Program-made: the position numbers and the translations under genes
Source: Prolixibacteraceae bacterium
GTDB taxonomy: Bacteria > Bacteroidota > Bacteroidia > Bacteroidales > Prolixibacteraceae
Length of the DNA: 64,000 bases
Assembly (NCBI GenBank): GCA_003506435.1
Contig: DOAQ01000011.1
Location: 35,384 to 99,383 of the forward strand
Reading direction: 5' to 3'
Shown here: positions 18,401 to 26,796 of the stretch, piece after piece
Layout of the letters: the number at the start of each line of letters is the position of its first letter
Numbering within the stretch: the stretch's first letter is position 1
The notes under the pieces: model-generated
What the model saw: the letters and a program-made list of their open reading frames with translations, nothing else
What the model was told of the DNA's origin: nothing
Database searches by the model: none

Positions 18401-20425
18401 TTACCAGATTACAGCCCTGTCGCTTTCAGCAAGATACATGGCATCACCTTCTTTTACATTGAAAGCAGTATAAAACTCGGGCAAATTACGCAAAGGCCCC
18501 AACACCCGGTAGCGTCCAAGCGAATGTACATCAATTTTCGTACGGCGTAGCATCTCTTCATCGCGAATATTCTGTGCCCAAATGTGGGCGTAGGCCAGGA
18601 AAAAACGCTGCTCAGGCGTAAAGCCGTCGATGGGTTTTTCATCGCCTTTCAGCACATGGCGCAAAGCCTGGTACGCAATGTTAAGCCCGCCCAGGTCGGC
18701 AATGTTTTCGCCCAGGGTAAGTTTGCCGTCAGCTTTGATGGTATCGAGTACCGTAAATTGAGAATACTGGTTGACCAGCGCTGCTGTCCGCCCGTTGAAA
18801 CGCTCGGCATCCTGAGCAGTCCACCAGTCATTCAGATTACCATCCTTATCGTACTGGCGCCCTTGGTCATCGAAGCCGTGAGTCATTTCGTGGCCGATTA
18901 CCACGCCAATTGCCCCGTAGTTAACGGCATCTTCTGCATTCATATAAAAGAAAGGAGGCTGAAGAATGGCCGCAGGAAATACAATTTCGTTGGTACTCGG
19001 ATTGTAATATGCATTTACCATTTGAGGCGGCATATACCATTCACTTTTGTCTACCGGCTTGTTCACCTTTCCCATCATCCATGTAAAATCGAACATGCCC
19101 GAGTTAAGTACATTCTGCACATACGAACCTTTTTCAACTTGTAGCGCTGAATAATCTCTCCATTTATCCGGATAACCCACTTTCACGTTGATGGCATTCA
19201 GCTTTTCAATGGCTTTTTGCTTGGTCGTGTCGCCCATCCATTCCAACTGACTGATGCGTTCGCCCAGCGAAACACGCAGGTTTTCAACCAACGCGATCAT
19301 GCGTTTCTTGGCTTCCGGAGGAAAATATTTTTTCACGTACAACTGCCCAACGGCCTCGCTAAGCGCACTCCCGGCAGTTCCCTGAACTTTTTTCCAACGC
19401 GGGCGGTCTACCTGTTTACCACTTAGCGTTTTTCCGTAGAAATCGAAATTTAAACCAACAATATCTTTCGAAAGATAATCGGCCATGAAATTTGTAAACT
19501 GGTACTTCAGGTACAGCTTCCATGTGTCAAGAGGTTCAGTTTGAATCAGCTTGCCAACACCGGCAAAAAATTCGGGCTGCGAAACCACCAGTTCACCCGG
19601 ATCGTTCAGCCCGATTCCCTGGAAATAACCGGCCCAATCATATCCCGGCGACAAAGCCGACAAACCGGCAATGGTCATTTTGTTGTATGTTTTGTACGGG
19701 TCGCGCTGGTCCAGCAGGCTCATTGATGCGATGGCCATTTTCTTTTCCAGCTCGTAAATAGCAGCAGCTTCTCCGGCGGCGGCTTCCTTCGAACTACCGG
19801 TATGTACCAGCAGTCCGGCAATAAACTGCCTGTATTTTTCCTGAATGCCCAGCGAACGTTCGTCGGTGTTCAGATAATAATCGCGGTCGGGCATTCCCAG
19901 TCCTCCCTGATGAAGGTAGGCAATTACCTGCGATGAATTTTTCTGGTCGGCATCGGCATAAATAACAAACAGCGGATTAACCTGCATCCGGTGCCAGTCG
20001 ATCACTACCTGCTGCATATCTGCAACAGAGGTAATAGCATCCACCTGTTTCCAGTAGGGTTGCAGAGGGCTTGTCCCGGCAGCTTCAATCGCCGCGGTGT
20101 CCATCCCGCTGGAATAGAAATCGGCAATTTTTTGTCCGATGCTTCCTTCCGCGTGTTTTCCACCGGCAATTTCAGTAAACAGGGTTTTCACCTGCTCTTC
20201 ACCGGTATCGGCCAGCTTGTCGAAGCTGCCATAGCGGCTTTTTTCATCGGGCATGGGGTTGCGTTTTTTCCAACCTCCGTTTGCATAGGCGTCGAAATCG
20301 GTAGCCGGGCTAACCGATGTATCCATATCCAAAACATCGATTGCCGGCGGTTCTTTACTTGTTTGTGTACAAGCTATAACACCGGCAGCCAACGCCACAG
20401 TAAAAAAACGATTCATGTTTTGCAT
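18401..20425 (-). CDS. M13 family zinc metallopeptidase, lipoprotein (PepO/neprilysin-like)
   Basis: 674 aa from ATG 20425 (MQNMNRFFTVALAAG); ATG 20416 is an equally possible start. A lipobox (AAGVIAC) follows the hydrophobic signal. The zinc site HEMTH is at residues 512-516, with the second motif GENIADLGGL and C-terminal conserved Trp at the very end. M13 enzymes cleave oligopeptides outside the cytoplasm. It is full length. A further in-frame extension up to 20533 runs through palindrome sequence and is not a credible N-terminus. Confidence 0.95.
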   Translation of the reverse strand: MQNMNRFFTVALAAGVIACTQTSKEPPAIDVLDMDTSVSPATDFDAYANGGWKKRNPMPDEKSRYGSFDKLADTGEEQVKTLFTEIAGGKHAEGSIGQKIADFYSSGMDTAAIEAAGTSPLQPYWKQVDAITSVADMQQVVIDWHRMQVNPLFVIYADADQKNSSQVIAYLHQGGLGMPDRDYYLNTDERSLGIQEKYRQFIAGLLVHTGSSKEAAAGEAAAIYELEKKMAIASMSLLDQRDPYKTYNKMTIAGLSALSPGYDWAGYFQGIGLNDPGELVVSQPEFFAGVGKLIQTEPLDTWKLYLKYQFTNFMADYLSKDIVGLNFDFYGKTLSGKQVDRPRWKKVQGTAGSALSEAVGQLYVKKYFPPEAKKRMIALVENLRVSLGERISQLEWMGDTTKQKAIEKLNAINVKVGYPDKWRDYSALQVEKGSYVQNVLNSGMFDFTWMMGKVNKPVDKSEWYMPPQMVNAYYNPSTNEIVFPAAILQPPFFYMNAEDAVNYGAIGVVIGHEMTHGFDDQGRQYDKDGNLNDWWTAQDAERFNGRTAALVNQYSQFTVLDTIKADGKLTLGENIADLGGLNIAYQALRHVLKGDEKPIDGFTPEQRFFLAYAHIWAQNIRDEEMLRRTKIDVHSLGRYRVLGPLRNLPEFYTAFNVKEGDAMYLAESDRAVIW

Positions 20426-20497
20426 GTTCTTCTGTATAAGGTTATAAAGTTGTGGTGTAATTTGTCTGCAAACTTGCAAATATATTACAGCGATAAT

Positions 20498-20579
20498 AAC
20501 AAACTTCAGACCTGTCAGGTTTACGCAGACCAAATCAGACCTGACAGGTTTTGGAAACCTGTCAGGTCTGAAGTTTGTT
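20498..20579. repeat. REP-like palindrome, doublet form, copy 1
   Basis: A perfect hairpin of CAGACCTGACAGGTTT arms (20536-20570) sits inside a larger inverted repeat whose 25-base outer arms start AACAAACTTCAGACC. The right end overlaps the stop codon of the csx28-like gene. It is one of seven copies between 20.5 and 29.4 kb. Confidence 0.92.
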
Positions 20580-21153
20580 ATTCAAAACTATTTTCCGAAA
20601 TTATCTCTTTTAGTTTCTCCTGAAGACCTTCCCTTATTTGTGTAATACTATTCAGCAGTTCCTTGTTCTGTATTGCAATTTCCTCTTTTCCCGCTTTTTC
20701 TGCGTTAAAATACAAACCCATCAAATGCCCCCTTAACGTATATAACCGTGATTTTATTTCATTGGGAAGTAACAGACCATGTCCTTTTTCATAAAACAGT
20801 TCGGGTATCTTTTCGAAAAATAGTTTTGCCTGATTTTTTCGAAAATAAATGATCTTATTTCCATCTTCATCCAGTTCGCCCCTTCGTAAAACATTTTTGT
20901 CGTTGTCGTTTTCCGAGAAGTAAAGAATCAACCCCCACACCGCTTTACATGCCTCCAGCCTGGCATCAAACCGCTTCTGGTCAAAACCTGCTGCAAACTC
21001 TATTTTTTGTTGCTGCTTTAAATATTCCAGTTCTTCATGCTTTTGTTTACGCCAGTACCGATGCCCCCACCAAAAACCGGCTGCACCGAGAATTATCAAA
21101 ACTGCGGGTTCAAGTAGTATCTCAAGCCATTTCATAAAACATTCGGTGTTCAT
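20578..21153 (-). CDS. csx28: Csx28-like accessory membrane protein of the type VI-B CRISPR system
   Basis: 191 aa. One N-terminal membrane helix (about residues 12-30, LLEPAVLIILGAAGFWWG) is followed by a charged coiled-coil stretch (KQKHEELEYLKQQQK) and a helical domain. No canonical RxxxxH is present, but an R-X6-H arrangement occurs at residues 136-143, compatible with the divergent HEPN domain described for Csx28. It overlaps the cas13b stop codon by four bases (ATGA), so it is translationally coupled. Csx28 is known to boost Cas13b defence by acting at the membrane. The assignment rests on architecture and position; a generic membrane protein cannot be fully excluded. Confidence 0.82.
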   Translation of the reverse strand: MNTECFMKWLEILLEPAVLIILGAAGFWWGHRYWRKQKHEELEYLKQQQKIEFAAGFDQKRFDARLEACKAVWGLILYFSENDNDKNVLRRGELDEDGNKIIYFRKNQAKLFFEKIPELFYEKGHGLLLPNEIKSRLYTLRGHLMGLYFNAEKAGKEEIAIQNKELLNSITQIREGLQEKLKEIISENSFE

Positions 21154-24100
21154 ACCTGCATTTGTTTTTCAATTTCTGTTGTCATTCGTTCGTATATTTC
21201 ACCGATCATTCCCATAATACGTCCGCACACGGTGTTTTCTTCCCTCGCAGCAATTGCTTCCTTTATCCATAACTGATACGGAATCTGATTATGCAACATC
21301 TTGTTTCGCAATTCAGTAAACCGTTCTGAATTCAGTTCCTTTACCTCTGCGCTCAATCCATACTTTCGGGCAACAAAGTCCAGGTAATCCCAATGGTTGA
21401 CGTACTGATTTTCTCCTTCTCCACTAAATGTAAGCTCATGCCGGTGTCTGTCGAAAACCAGCTTTTCGAACCGATAAATTATTTCAAGCAGGTTTTTCCT
21501 TTGCAGGTCGTAAGCCTCCAACTCGGCAACCAGTGCTTCCCTATGCAATGGAACTCCTTCCTCAAAATACGTCAAAAGATTTTCCAGTCTCCGGTCTTTC
21601 AAAAATCTTCGAAATTCGCCATATCTTTTGATGGGCAAATAGTCGGTTATGGTATAGTTGTAAACTTTTTCCTTCATTTGGTACGGGCGCGACAATAAAT
21701 CGTCCGACAGGTCGTGACCGATGCATTCCAAATCGTCCGGTCTTAATTCGAATGTTTCCGGGAACAAATCAGCGACCATGATCCACAGGGCGCGATCGGT
21801 ACTTTGCACATACCTGATCTCTTTTTCTGTATTCAATATCCGGTTTTTAAGATTCTGCAAACTTCTAAATTCCTCCGTATCTTTTCCCGAACTTTTTATC
21901 GTCCACTGAATTTTGCCAAGTAATTCTTTCGGTTGCAATTTTTCCGGCAATTCTTCCATCCTGAAAATTCCTTTATTGTAATACCGCTCTTTGTTATAGA
22001 AAGGCTGGGTCTTGCCATTGCTGTATACCGAAAGGGCATACGATGCATTATCCTCATCTTTTATTTTCACTCCGGCTTTTTGCAGGGCTTTGGCAATGGG
22101 TTCATTAAAAATGCCCCGTGGCAAATAATTCGGGCAGCTTTCATAGTCCATCTCAATTGCCCGTTTGGTATCTGTTTTTATAAAATAGGAGTATGTATTG
22201 AAGAATTCCTCTTCGTTCAATCGCGGAGATTTCAGGTTCCGGTCAAGCCAACCAAGCCATTTTTCTTTTTGCTGCATATACACAATAAAGAAATCCAGTA
22301 TTCCCTGGCATTCATCCAACCTGATTTTATATAAAAACGGATGTGCCCGGTCTCCCTTTACAGTTAATTGATGCTCTTTAAAGAAGGAATATAGCTTCTC
22401 TCTGTTCGACGAAAAATATGCCAGCGCATATTGCAGTACATCGTATTCCAAAGAATTCAGCTTTTGCTTGTGTTCTTTAACCGTATGAGGAGGGGTCAGG
22501 AAAATAATATCGCGGGCAAGCTGCTGTGCCATATCGCCCGATCTCATCTTTTCGGGCGACTGTTCTGCTTTGTTTCTCCAATAGACTGTTTCTTTTATCA
22601 TTCCTCCCAAAATCCATTTGGCTTGCTTTTTTTCACTCTTTTGTTTATAACCCAGCAAATATTCCCTTATTTTATCGGGCAGGTCTTTTCCTTTCAAAAC
22701 AAAACGGTCCAGTTCTTTTTGCAGGCTTTTCCTGCGGGCAGTTAAATCAGGCTCATCTCCCTGCCCTCGTCTTTTTTCAAGCGAAAAATCGCCAACAGGG
22801 CGTATATGTCCGGCTTTGAATTCACTTAAAAAATTATTAAAACGGTCAAGATAATCCTGAATAAATTCTGCCGGGGACAGGCCGGTCAGTTTCTTCTGAT
22901 AAAGATGTTCATACAAAAACAGGTTTAAAAATTCATACGTACTGATTATTGCATCCGGTTTTACATTGATCTCTTTATCGGGCACTGACCACCGGTTATG
23001 ACCATTGTAATTAAGTTTTATACCTATACGGTTCCCGACAATGCGGTATTGGGGCGAAAACTGGTCAACATCATCAGGAGTAATGCCATCTCTTAACCAG
23101 TAATCAGGTGCATGTTCCGGGCTAAATTCCTTCAATTCCCCAAAAGTTCTGATGTCTTTCAAAAGTCGACGGTCCCGTTCGGCGCCCATTATTTTCTTTG
23201 TGTGTTCGCTTTTTATCCATCGGCCAATATGAATGTGAAAACTAATCCCTTTCAGTAAATTCTTCTCTTCGAAATACCGCAAGGCAAAATAGGGGAAACG
23301 GTCGTCGTAACGTTTCATCAAAACCTGTTGTACTTCTTCCCTGTCGCCTGATTCATCCGGTTTTACTTCCTCCGGCTCACGGATAAATTTCTTTCGCTCT
23401 TCTATATCCAGCAAGTCGAACAAGGGGGCCGGGCACCGCGATAACTCCCCCAGCATATCGAGCTTGATGTCGGAACTGTCAAGTTTGGGTTTTGGCAGGC
23501 GACAGCAATGTTCGGTAAAGGTTTCGAGTGTGGCCCGAAATTTATTGTCTGTCGTATTTTTAAATCCTTTGATCCCGGCCAGAAACTGAAAAGCATATTT
23601 CTTCTCAAGGAAAAAGCAGATGAAACAGTAAAGTCCTTTTTCGGTAAAACCATTCTCGTTATGAAGGGTATAAAATTGTTTCTCATTGGTTTCGAGCAGG
23701 TAAAAATCATCGGGTTGAAACACCTCTCTCATTCGTTTTTTACATGCTTCAATGGCAAAACTAAAAAACGGTTGAAGGTCAAAATCCTTTTCATGGTTTT
23801 GATTGAGGGGGTAATGGCTGGCATTGTTCCTCCATTGGTTAAGCGCTGCGAGAGCCGTTTTTAATTTGTACGAAACAGGGTTGCAGGTTCTTGCTCCTTC
23901 GTTTTCCGCTTCGCGCAGAAACGGAAAATGTTGAACCAATAAACGGTTCCGATGCGATAATTCATCGGGTTTTCGGTCAAAGTAGCCGTCCTTCAATACT
24001 GTCGATTGAATAAGATTGTCTTCGTCCAGGTTTTTTCCCGGCTTAATAAGTTCCCTGTTAACATATTCAAGGATAACATACGCGTTGTGCCGCGCCATAT

Positions 24101-24176
24101 TCAGATAGTGTGCAAAATAATATGGGTGCGATTGCAAACTGACAGGTATTCTTTCGGAGAAATTGGGTGTATCCAT
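21150..24176 (-). CDS. cas13b: Cas13b RNA-guided RNase, type VI-B
   Basis: 1008 aa, shorter than the commonly studied Cas13b proteins (roughly 1100-1200 aa). It carries the two HEPN nuclease motifs expected at the two ends of Cas13b: RNNASH at residues 116-121 and RNKMLH at residues 957-962. The rest is basic and has no membrane segment. Cas13b binds a crRNA with a 3' repeat, cleaves target RNA and then shows collateral RNase activity. The CRISPR array lies just upstream, and the coupled csx28 gene downstream. No cas1 or cas2 is near, as is usual for VI-B. The start ATG 24176 lies just after a good promoter. Confidence 0.97.
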   Translation of the reverse strand: MDTPNFSERIPVSLQSHPYYFAHYLNMARHNAYVILEYVNRELIKPGKNLDEDNLIQSTVLKDGYFDRKPDELSHRNRLLVQHFPFLREAENEGARTCNPVSYKLKTALAALNQWRNNASHYPLNQNHEKDFDLQPFFSFAIEACKKRMREVFQPDDFYLLETNEKQFYTLHNENGFTEKGLYCFICFFLEKKYAFQFLAGIKGFKNTTDNKFRATLETFTEHCCRLPKPKLDSSDIKLDMLGELSRCPAPLFDLLDIEERKKFIREPEEVKPDESGDREEVQQVLMKRYDDRFPYFALRYFEEKNLLKGISFHIHIGRWIKSEHTKKIMGAERDRRLLKDIRTFGELKEFSPEHAPDYWLRDGITPDDVDQFSPQYRIVGNRIGIKLNYNGHNRWSVPDKEINVKPDAIISTYEFLNLFLYEHLYQKKLTGLSPAEFIQDYLDRFNNFLSEFKAGHIRPVGDFSLEKRRGQGDEPDLTARRKSLQKELDRFVLKGKDLPDKIREYLLGYKQKSEKKQAKWILGGMIKETVYWRNKAEQSPEKMRSGDMAQQLARDIIFLTPPHTVKEHKQKLNSLEYDVLQYALAYFSSNREKLYSFFKEHQLTVKGDRAHPFLYKIRLDECQGILDFFIVYMQQKEKWLGWLDRNLKSPRLNEEEFFNTYSYFIKTDTKRAIEMDYESCPNYLPRGIFNEPIAKALQKAGVKIKDEDNASYALSVYSNGKTQPFYNKERYYNKGIFRMEELPEKLQPKELLGKIQWTIKSSGKDTEEFRSLQNLKNRILNTEKEIRYVQSTDRALWIMVADLFPETFELRPDDLECIGHDLSDDLLSRPYQMKEKVYNYTITDYLPIKRYGEFRRFLKDRRLENLLTYFEEGVPLHREALVAELEAYDLQRKNLLEIIYRFEKLVFDRHRHELTFSGEGENQYVNHWDYLDFVARKYGLSAEVKELNSERFTELRNKMLHNQIPYQLWIKEAIAAREENTVCGRIMGMIGEIYERMTTEIEKQMQV

Positions 24177-24197
24177 TGCGGGTAAATTGGTTTAAAC

Positions 24198-24229
24198 CAA
24201 AAATAGAAATTAAAAAACAGCTTCACAAA
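24198..24229 (-). promoter_or_regulatory. Promoter of cas13b-csx28
   Basis: On the minus strand TTTG (24229-24226), a 20-base spacer and TATTTTTG (24205-24198) match the Bacteroidota consensus. The predicted start leaves a leader of about 15 bases. A GGTTTAAACC palindrome at 24190-24199 overlaps the -7 box and could be an operator. Confidence 0.75.
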
Positions 24230-24266
24230 CAGTCTTTTATAAAGTTTTCAACTGATTTTTTGCACA

Positions 24267-24305
24267 TAAAAACGCCCTGAAGCAGACGATACCTGCATCA
24301 GGGCG
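24267..24305 (-). terminator. Rho-independent terminator between the CRISPR array and cas13b
   Basis: Read on the minus strand, CGCCCTGATGCAG pairs with CTGCTTCAGGGCG (one mismatch) around a seven-base loop and is followed by TTTTT. It lies directly next to the first array repeat and would end a minus-strand array transcript before cas13b. Confidence 0.8.
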
Positions 24306-24312
24306 CAATGCG

Positions 24313-24876
24313 GTTGTTCTCACCTTCCAAAATTAAGGCATTCACAACAAAGGCAATGAACTGCATAAGATCAGCCGTGTTGTTCTCACCTTCCAAAATT
24401 AAGGCATTCACAACGGCTCCGGGAATGGGCAAAGAACATTAACAGTTGTTCTCACCTTCCAAAATTAAGGCATACACAACTAAACCAATTTTGGAACAGA
24501 TCACTAAATTGTTGTTCTCACCTTCCAAAATTAAGGCATACACAACCGTTGGCTACACAGCCGACCCAACTTCGGGGTTGTTCTCACCTTCCAAAATTAA
24601 GGCATACACAACTTTCAAAAAACGCTTATTGATGTTGAAACAGTTGTTCTCACCTTCCAAAATTAAGGTATTCACAACCACGCATTCAACCTGCACAACA
24701 AAGTAGTGGTTGTTTTCACCTTCCAAAATTAAGGCATTCACAACCAATCATTCAGAATAGTACAAACAAATATTAGTTGTTTTCACCTTCCAAAATTAAG
24801 GCATACACAACTTATTGAGGGCGTATTAATAGGCACAATCAGTTTTTTCATCTTGCAAAGTTAAGGCATACACATC
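24313..24876 (-). CRISPR. Type VI-B CRISPR array, 9 repeats and 8 spacers
   Basis: Repeats of 36 nt start at 24313, 24379, 24445, 24511, 24577, 24643, 24709, 24776 and 24842. Spacers are 30 nt, except one of 31 (24745-24775). Repeats vary at the GCATTC/GCATAC position and at CTC/TTT near one end; the ninth repeat (24842-24876) is degenerate and one base short. On the minus strand each repeat begins GTTGTGAATGCC or a close variant and ends GGAAGGTGAGAACAAC, closely resembling known Cas13b repeats (GTTG...TTTTGGAGGGTAAT...CAAC), so the crRNA strand is most likely minus, the same as cas13b. Spacer targets cannot be judged from the window. Confidence 0.98.
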
Positions 24877-24927
24877 AATTTGCCGCATGCTATGGTTACA
24901 ACAATTGTTTTTATCGTTTTCAAACGA

Positions 24928-24962
24928 CAGACCTGACAGGTTTTAAAAACCTGTCAGGTCTG
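24928..24962. repeat. REP-like palindrome, copy 2
   Basis: CAGACCTGACAGGTTT and its complement form a hairpin of about 16 pairs. It lies 51 bases beyond the degenerate end of the CRISPR array, so the VI-B locus is bracketed by copies 1 and 2. Confidence 0.93.
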
Positions 24963-25112
24963 ACGAAAAAAAATATACTTCGCTATTGTTTATTAATCAA
25001 TATTCGCGTAAATTGTATACCAGATTTACAGAAAAGGGAAGAACGTTCTCTTTTTGCTTCCGCCCCAAGCGAAGGAAAGCAAAAAGCATACTGAAAAATA
25101 CGTACCGGATGG

Positions 25113-25280
25113 GAAGGTTTGCCCAACGGGGGCGAAGCCACGGGCCAAGCCCCCGAAGGGAAAGTCGCCGGTTGTGTAGGAATGCCTGCCGGTCGCGTAG
25201 GAATCGTTACCCTGCTGGTAGGAATACATAACAGACACGTAGGAACACTTGACGGACCGGTAGGAACCGTTGCCCTTGGA
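25113..25280. repeat. Degenerate 21-nt tandem repeat array A (8 units)
   Basis: Units begin exactly every 21 bases at 25113, 25134, 25155, 25176, 25197, 25218, 25239 and 25260, with the head GAAGG or GTAGGAA conserved and the rest diverged. The array lies in a gene-free stretch (24963-25395) upstream of the broken gene. It is open on the minus strand as a heptapeptide pattern (V/I-P-T-x-P), but I see no start, conservation or context to call it coding. Confidence 0.85.
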
Positions 25281-25395
25281 GGAAACAAAAAAAAACAGAC
25301 AAAGAAGAAGCATTATGATCATACAGGCATTTTTGGAATAGGGGAAGAAACAAACAGGGGAGTGTTTTTTATTCACTTTTTAAAAATTAATTGCT

Positions 25396-26055
25396 ATGGT
25401 ATCAAATCAAAAAACCAATGAATCGGCTATCCTTGAAAAGTACAGGGTAGCATTTGAAAATGTAAGCCTGCAACCTGAGATTGCAGCGTTAATGGGAGAA
25501 CTCGGGTATACTACCGAAAAAATTGCAGAAGGAAAGGGACTTCTCAGAACGGCCCGTTCGGCCTACGATTTAAACAAACGGGAAGATGATGAAACCCTGG
25601 ATGCAAAAAAACAACTCGAAAGCTCGAAAGCTGTACTAGCTGCAATGTACCGTATGGACCGCAAAAAAGCCAAGGTACTGTTCCGAAACGATCCGGTAAA
25701 GATGTCGCAACTGGGGCTCGAAGGGAGTATACCTGAAGCGCACCTGCCCTGGATCGAAACCATCCGGAAATTTTACATCAACGCCCTTGTCGACACGGCG
25801 ATCAAAGAATCATTGCTCCGTATGAAAGTAACGGAGGAAAACCTGAATGAAGGCGCAGCCCTGATCTCGAAAATTGAACAGTAACGCGCTGCCTGGTTGC
25901 GCGAACTTGGCGAATCGCAGGATGCAACCCAAACAAAAGACAAAGCGCTGGCTGCCATCTCCATCTGGATGCGCGACTTTTACGACGTGGCAAAAATCGC
26001 CCTCGACGATAGCCCGCAACTGTTGGAAGTATTGGGATTGTCAGTAAAAAATTAA
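25396..26055 (+). pseudogene. Hypothetical helical protein split by an in-frame stop
   Basis: ATG 25396 opens 162 codons (MVSNQKTNESAILEKYRVAF) ending at TAA 25882-25884. The same frame then continues without another stop for 56 codons (RAAWLRELGESQDATQTKDK onward, ending EVLGLSVKN) to TAA 26053-26055. The continuation has the same charged, helical, repetitive composition, so a roughly 219-aa protein was interrupted by one nonsense change. I recognise a type of Bacteroidota protein found next to 21-nt repeats but cannot name a function. Readthrough or a sequencing error are alternatives. Confidence 0.7.
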
Positions 26056-26066
26056 TCGCAATTATC

Positions 26067-26099
26067 CAGACCTGACAGGTTTCAAAAACCTGTCAGGTC
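26067..26099. repeat. REP-like palindrome, copy 3
   Basis: CAGACCTGACAGGTTT / AAACCTGTCAGGTC hairpin, 15 bases before the RAYT start codon and just after the broken gene. Confidence 0.92.
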
Positions 26100-26114
26100 A
26101 AAAAACACCCTGCT

Positions 26115-26738
26115 ATGCAAAAAATTGAACCTTTACTATACGACAATTATTACCACATTTTCAATCGTGGCATCGACAGTTGCAATTTGTTCCAAAAGCC
26201 AGAAAACTATGACTATTTTCTCTCCCTTTACGATCAGTATATTTCACCAATTGCCGATACATTTGCATGGGTACTTATGCCCAACCATTTTCATTTTCTG
26301 GTAAGAATAAAAGGAGAAAACGAAATTGCAGCATCATCTTCATCTTCATCTTCATCAAATCTGACAGGTTTTCGAAACCTGTCAGATTTAAAACCACCAC
26401 ACCAATATTTTTCAAATCTGTTCAATGCTTATACAAAGGCCTTCAACAAACGTTATTTGCGTCATGGGACTCTGTTTGAACGACCTTTTAAACGAAAGTT
26501 AATCGACAACGAATATTATTTAAAGCAAGTCATTCTTTATATTCATAATAACCCCGTAATTCATGGTTTTTGCGATCACCCGATGGATTATCCATGGAGC
26601 AGCTATCTGACCTGCGTTTCAGTAAAACCGACCAAACTTCACCGTGAATCAGTTATTGGCTGGTTCGATGATGCTGCTAATTTTAAGTACATGCACAATC
26701 AAAAAATTGAAGTCATTTCAGACCTGATAGGTTTTTGA
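26115..26738 (+). CDS. REP-associated tyrosine transposase (RAYT, IS200-like Y1 domain)
   Basis: 207 aa. YYHIFNRGI near the start, the metal-binding HFHFLV motif in VLMPNHFHFLVRI, and YIHNNPV with the following Tyr-containing region match the Transposase_17/RAYT family. RAYTs cut and join REP hairpins as single strands. REP copies lie immediately upstream and at its 3' end. Inside the gene, after a run of eight serines, a 33-base REP palindrome (26357-26389) is translated in frame as about residues 81-92 (NLTGFRNLSDLK). The last codons and TGA stop (26736-26738) also lie inside REP copy 5. Whether this altered protein is active is unknown. Confidence 0.93.
   Translation: MQKIEPLLYDNYYHIFNRGIDSCNLFQKPENYDYFLSLYDQYISPIADTFAWVLMPNHFHFLVRIKGENEIAASSSSSSSSNLTGFRNLSDLKPPHQYFSNLFNAYTKAFNKRYLRHGTLFERPFKRKLIDNEYYLKQVILYIHNNPVIHGFCDHPMDYPWSSYLTCVSVKPTKLHRESVIGWFDDAANFKYMHNQKIEVISDLIGF
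26357..26389. repeat. REP-like palindrome inside the RAYT coding sequence, copy 4
   Basis: A perfect 15-base inverted repeat (AAATCTGACAGGTTT and complement) with a TCG loop, 33 bases long and so frame-preserving. It follows a TCATCT-type trinucleotide run coding for serines. Confidence 0.93.
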
Positions 26739-26754
26739 AAACCTGTCAGGTCTG
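26719..26754. repeat. REP-like palindrome at the RAYT stop codon, copy 5
   Basis: CAGACCTGATAGGTTT with its complementary arm CAGGTCTG; the loop contains the TGA stop of the RAYT gene. Confidence 0.92.
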
Positions 26755-26796
26755 ATGCAAAATAATTTTTACCTTGTGCAAAAAACGAAGATCAGG

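Noticed and set aside
20578..21153. Csx27 (VI-B1 accessory) instead of Csx28
   Set aside because: Csx27 has several membrane helices; this protein has one N-terminal helix followed by a soluble helical domain.
24446..24747. Open frames on both strands running through the CRISPR array with repeated peptides such as FSPSKIKAYTT and NALILEGENN
   Set aside because: They are the translated 36-nt repeats; repeat plus spacer length of 66 keeps the frame open by arithmetic.
24983..25376. Minus-strand frames over 21-nt array A encoding V-P-T-x-P heptads
   Set aside because: No credible start site, no conserved context, and diverged codons without synonymous bias; treated as non-coding repeat.
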